Assembly (NCBI GenBank): GCA_017508895.1
Contig: JAFWRA010000114.1
Location: 1 to 8,614, forward strand
DNA length: 8,614 bases
From: Bacteroidales bacterium
GTDB lineage: Bacteria; Bacteroidota; Bacteroidia; Bacteroidales; F082
Direction of reading: 5' to 3'
Shown piece after piece: positions 6,086-8,614 of the stretch (positions within the stretch are counted from its first letter, which is position 1; every line of letters begins with the position of its first letter). The position numbers and the translations under genes were made by a program. The notes under the pieces are model-generated. The model saw only the letters and a program-made list of their open reading frames with translations, was not told where the DNA came from and searched no databases.

Positions 6086-8446
6086 ATGTCTTTAATGAAA
6101 AAAGGAATACGGTTTTTGTTTTTATTGTTGGTTTTGTCCTCGGCCAAGATGGTTGAGGCACAAAGCTTTGAGGTGTTCTCAATGACTGAGGGAGAAAGGC
6201 TGTTATTGAATGCGGAAACAGATGACAATGACAAACCTTGTGCGAGATTTGAAATCAATTTAGGGGACATCCCTTCTGAATATCTTAAGCGGTTCAAGGT
6301 TGAATCGGAGGATATTAATTACTATGCTTGGATAGATTCAAAAGGTTATGAACGAGGCCAAATCTGGGTTTGGGTGACCGAAGGAATTGAAGCAGTGGTG
6401 ATTTATAACACAGAATGGGGTAGTCAGACAATAATACCAAAGGATTTGGGAATTAATAGGGTGGAACCTTACCGATCCTATTCTATTGAACTGAAATCGA
6501 CGAAACCGATTGCGGTGTCACCCTCTTCTGGAGCTAACGCGGGCAATGTGCAGTATGTTGTATTTCAGGTTGCACCGAAGGAAGTCAATCCTGCTTTGTT
6601 TGTTGATGGAGTATTGTGGCCTTTAAGTGATGGTAGAGTTGGAGTAAAACTGGAGGAGGGGAAACATTCATACTCAGTGTTGGCTAAGGATTATCATCAA
6701 ATAATGGATACGATTGAGGTGGGGAAAGAGAAAAAAGTTGTGAAAATATCATTGATTCCGGAATTTGGATGGTTAAAATTCAGTGGTTTGAGCGAAGAAG
6801 AAGCCAGGATGCTACATGATTCGGAAACATCAATAACTCTCCTTGACGAAAACTATCGACCCCAACCGATTACAGCCGACGAAATCACCGGTGGAAAACG
6901 CAAGAAACTTTCAAGTGGCAACTACAATTTGTACATCGTAAATGAAAGGCTTTTCCATCGTTATGAATTGTCGTCGTTGAGGGTCCAAGATGGCATCGAG
7001 AAAAGCATTCCGATAAGACTGACTCCCTATACAGGATCAATTGACTTGTCTTCTGAGCCGATGTTTGCCACGATTTTCATTGACAACAAAGAGGAAGGAG
7101 AGACTCCGAACATTGTGTCGTTAACGGTTGGTAAACACAGGGTACGATTGGTGAAAGAAGGTTATGAAATCTTGGAGTGGGATTTTGATATTGAGAAAGA
7201 CGCCGCGCTCAAGCTTTCGTTGCCGTTGAAGGAGATCCAAACCCAGGTTGAGCCTGTCGTGCCCATATTCCAGGCGGAAGAAAAAGAAGTGGTTTCCGCT
7301 GAGCCTGCTCCAACTCCAACCGAGACCGAACCCCCAATGGTGAATGAGAGTGATCAGCCTAAAATCAAGACTCCACAACCCCATTTTGACATTAGTGTGG
7401 ATTTTTCCTATTTTGAATGTCAAGTGGAGGGCATGGGCTCATACGAGAAAGGGGAGTTCTGTACGTTGACGGTTGAAGTGATAAAGCCAGGAAAAGCTTT
7501 TTCTTGCTGGAAAGAAGGCAATAAAGTGGTTTCCAGTGCTTCTTCCTATTCCTTCGAGGTGGCTGGAAAGCGAAATCTGGTTGCGGAATGTGTAGATGTT
7601 CCTGAAGGCGCGGTGCGCGGCCTTTTCTCGGTGAACGAAGAGCAGGATACTTTGGTGTGGTTTGCTCAAGGTAATCTGCAATACCAGGCCAGTACCAATA
7701 CGTGGCGAATTGCAGCCCACCAATACGACTGCATCGGCAGCCTAAATGACAGCGATGGTTCTGAAACCGATGATGAACAATGGATTGACCTCTTTGGTTG
7801 GGGGACGGGCAACAACCCTACCTTCCGTTCAGTCGATAATGAGGATTATGGTGCTTTTGTGGATTGGGGCGACAACACCGTCAGCCTTCATCAAGATGGC
7901 GAAACGCATCAAAACAGCAACACGTGGCGAACCTTGACAAACGACGAATGGTTCCATATCATCAATGACCGCCAAACCGAATCAGGCATTCGTTATGCCA
8001 AAGCCATTGTGGATGAGGTGAACGGCGTGATTTTGCTACCTGATAACTGGAATAAGGGAAGTTACAACCTTAATCGTCCCAATGAGTCGAACACGCCTTA
8101 CGGGAGCAATGTCATTAGTCAGGAAACGTGGAATTCCGTTTTCGAAGCGAAAGGTGCCGTGTTTTTGCCTGCAGCGGGATTCCGCATCAGCGACAAACAA
8201 GCTGATTATGTAAACAAGACTTATGATGTGGGCAGTTCCGGTAGGTATTGGTCGAGCGAGAAAGTCTTTGCCGACTCGGAACGTGCAAAGAGCTTGCAGA
8301 TTTCAAATACGGGTTGCTCGGTGGCAGGTGAGGAGCGTAGTGACGAAATCTCAGTGCGCCTTGTTCATCGCCAAGCGGTTTCCCATAACCGAACCGGCAA
8401 GAGCTACAAGCCTCAAAAAGGAGCTAAACCACGCAAACAACCCTAA
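6086..8446 (+). CDS. Exported PEGA / InlB-repeat-like / FISUMP-type multidomain protein
   Basis: This 786-residue protein has a signal peptide (Met4, ATG at 6095, is an equally good start) cleaved near VEA/QSF. Residues 27-138 are related to the N-domain of the barrel protein at 2719-4080 (PCARFEINL, GQIWVWVTEGIEAVVI). Residues 156-224 are a PEGA-like domain (YVVFQVAPKEVNPALFVDG). About 225-312 is a further beta-rich region. Residues 316-382 are a clear PEGA domain (GSIDLSSEPMFATIFIDN, then GKHRVRLVKEGYE). A Pro/Glu-rich linker (387-432) leads to an InlB-B-repeat-like domain (433-503; YEKGEFCTLTVEV, FSCWKEGNKVVSSASSYSF). The end (508-760) is the FISUMP-type domain common in Bacteroidales surface proteins: WFAQGNLQYQASTNTWR, WIDLFGWGTGNNP, WRTLTNDEW, GVILLPDNW, GAVFLPAAGFR, GRYWSS, SVRLV. 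A Lys/Arg-rich tail (764-786) follows. The protein is likely periplasmic or surface-exposed and may bind envelope polymers or partners. Only 2 bases separate it from the upstream gene, suggesting coupled translation. Its molecular role is unknown. Confidence 0.85.
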   Translation: MSLMKKGIRFLFLLLVLSSAKMVEAQSFEVFSMTEGERLLLNAETDDNDKPCARFEINLGDIPSEYLKRFKVESEDINYYAWIDSKGYERGQIWVWVTEGIEAVVIYNTEWGSQTIIPKDLGINRVEPYRSYSIELKSTKPIAVSPSSGANAGNVQYVVFQVAPKEVNPALFVDGVLWPLSDGRVGVKLEEGKHSYSVLAKDYHQIMDTIEVGKEKKVVKISLIPEFGWLKFSGLSEEEARMLHDSETSITLLDENYRPQPITADEITGGKRKKLSSGNYNLYIVNERLFHRYELSSLRVQDGIEKSIPIRLTPYTGSIDLSSEPMFATIFIDNKEEGETPNIVSLTVGKHRVRLVKEGYEILEWDFDIEKDAALKLSLPLKEIQTQVEPVVPIFQAEEKEVVSAEPAPTPTETEPPMVNESDQPKIKTPQPHFDISVDFSYFECQVEGMGSYEKGEFCTLTVEVIKPGKAFSCWKEGNKVVSSASSYSFEVAGKRNLVAECVDVPEGAVRGLFSVNEEQDTLVWFAQGNLQYQASTNTWRIAAHQYDCIGSLNDSDGSETDDEQWIDLFGWGTGNNPTFRSVDNEDYGAFVDWGDNTVSLHQDGETHQNSNTWRTLTNDEWFHIINDRQTESGIRYAKAIVDEVNGVILLPDNWNKGSYNLNRPNESNTPYGSNVISQETWNSVFEAKGAVFLPAAGFRISDKQADYVNKTYDVGSSGRYWSSEKVFADSERAKSLQISNTGCSVAGEERSDEISVRLVHRQAVSHNRTGKSYKPQKGAKPRKQP

Positions 8447-8614
8447 TCGGTTTCCTGTTGCTCTTCTTCCATTGCCATTTGTTGCTCAACCCTTTCGAGC
8501 ACGTAGCGTGAATAATTGTCGTGGAAGCGCAGGTCGAAGGCGTTAAGGCGGTCCAGTTCGTAATAGCGTGGCACGATACCGCGAAAGCGCATTTTGTGGG
8601 TAATCATGATGGCT
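8443..8614 (-). CDS. Unrecognised gene, C-terminal 56 codons only (partial at window edge)
   Basis: Read on the minus strand, the frame is open from the window edge to a TAG at 8445-8443. It encodes 56 residues, including ITHKMRFRGIVPRYYELDRL and DLRFHDNYSRYVLERVEQQ, and ends in an acidic Glu/Gln tail. The sequence has a balanced, protein-like composition, with amphipathic helix potential and no low complexity, and nothing else on either strand explains these bases. An ATG at 8607-8605 could be a start (54 residues), but the frame stays open upstream, so this is more likely the end of a longer gene. It converges on the operon, and its stop overlaps the preceding gene's stop by four bases. I do not recognise the family. 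Confidence 0.55.
   Translation of the reverse strand, partial: AIMITHKMRFRGIVPRYYELDRLNAFDLRFHDNYSRYVLERVEQQMAMEEEQQETD

Noticed and set aside
7607..8365. FISUMP-type domain as a possible diversity-generating retroelement target
   Set aside because: The end of the domain (GRYWSS, SVRLV) recalls lectin-like or sulfatase-modifying-factor folds used as variable proteins, but there is no reverse transcriptase gene and no near-identical template repeat in the window.

Overview
The window looks like a chromosomal segment of a Bacteroidales bacterium (phylum Bacteroidota). The grounds are a near-exact Bacteroides-type promoter (TTTG, 19 bases, TAnnTTTG), no Shine-Dalgarno sites before the genes, type I signal peptides ending in Ala-Gln, and protein architectures common in that order: an antiporter tail with two RCK_C domains, a Bacteroidales-type topB, LPP20-like, PEGA and FISUMP-type domains. 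Genus cannot be decided from the sequence.

Layout. Bases 1-560 are the 3' end of a cation:proton antiporter gene, of which only the cytoplasmic regulatory tail is present. After 27 AT-rich bases comes topB (588-2630), a complete type IA DNA topoisomerase III. An 88-base gap (2631-2718) carries a good promoter. It leads into three tightly spaced plus-strand genes (2719-4080, 4107-6083, 6086-8446), separated by 26 and 2 bases and so probably one operon. At the right edge a minus-strand gene enters the window. Only its last 56 codons are visible, and its stop codon overlaps the stop of the third operon gene by four bases.

How the genes work together. The antiporter and topB are ordinary housekeeping functions and need not be linked to the rest. 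The three-gene operon encodes exported proteins. The first and third share a related N-terminal half (a Bacteroidales-specific domain followed by a PEGA-like domain) but end differently: the first in a small outer-membrane beta-barrel, the third in a true PEGA domain, an InlB-repeat-like domain and a FISUMP-type domain. The middle gene combines an LPP20-like N-terminus with an NTF2-like C-terminus. The set looks like an envelope or cell-surface module of unknown function. This module is the most interesting part of the window. I see no RNA genes, mobile elements, CRISPR arrays or obvious rho-independent terminators.
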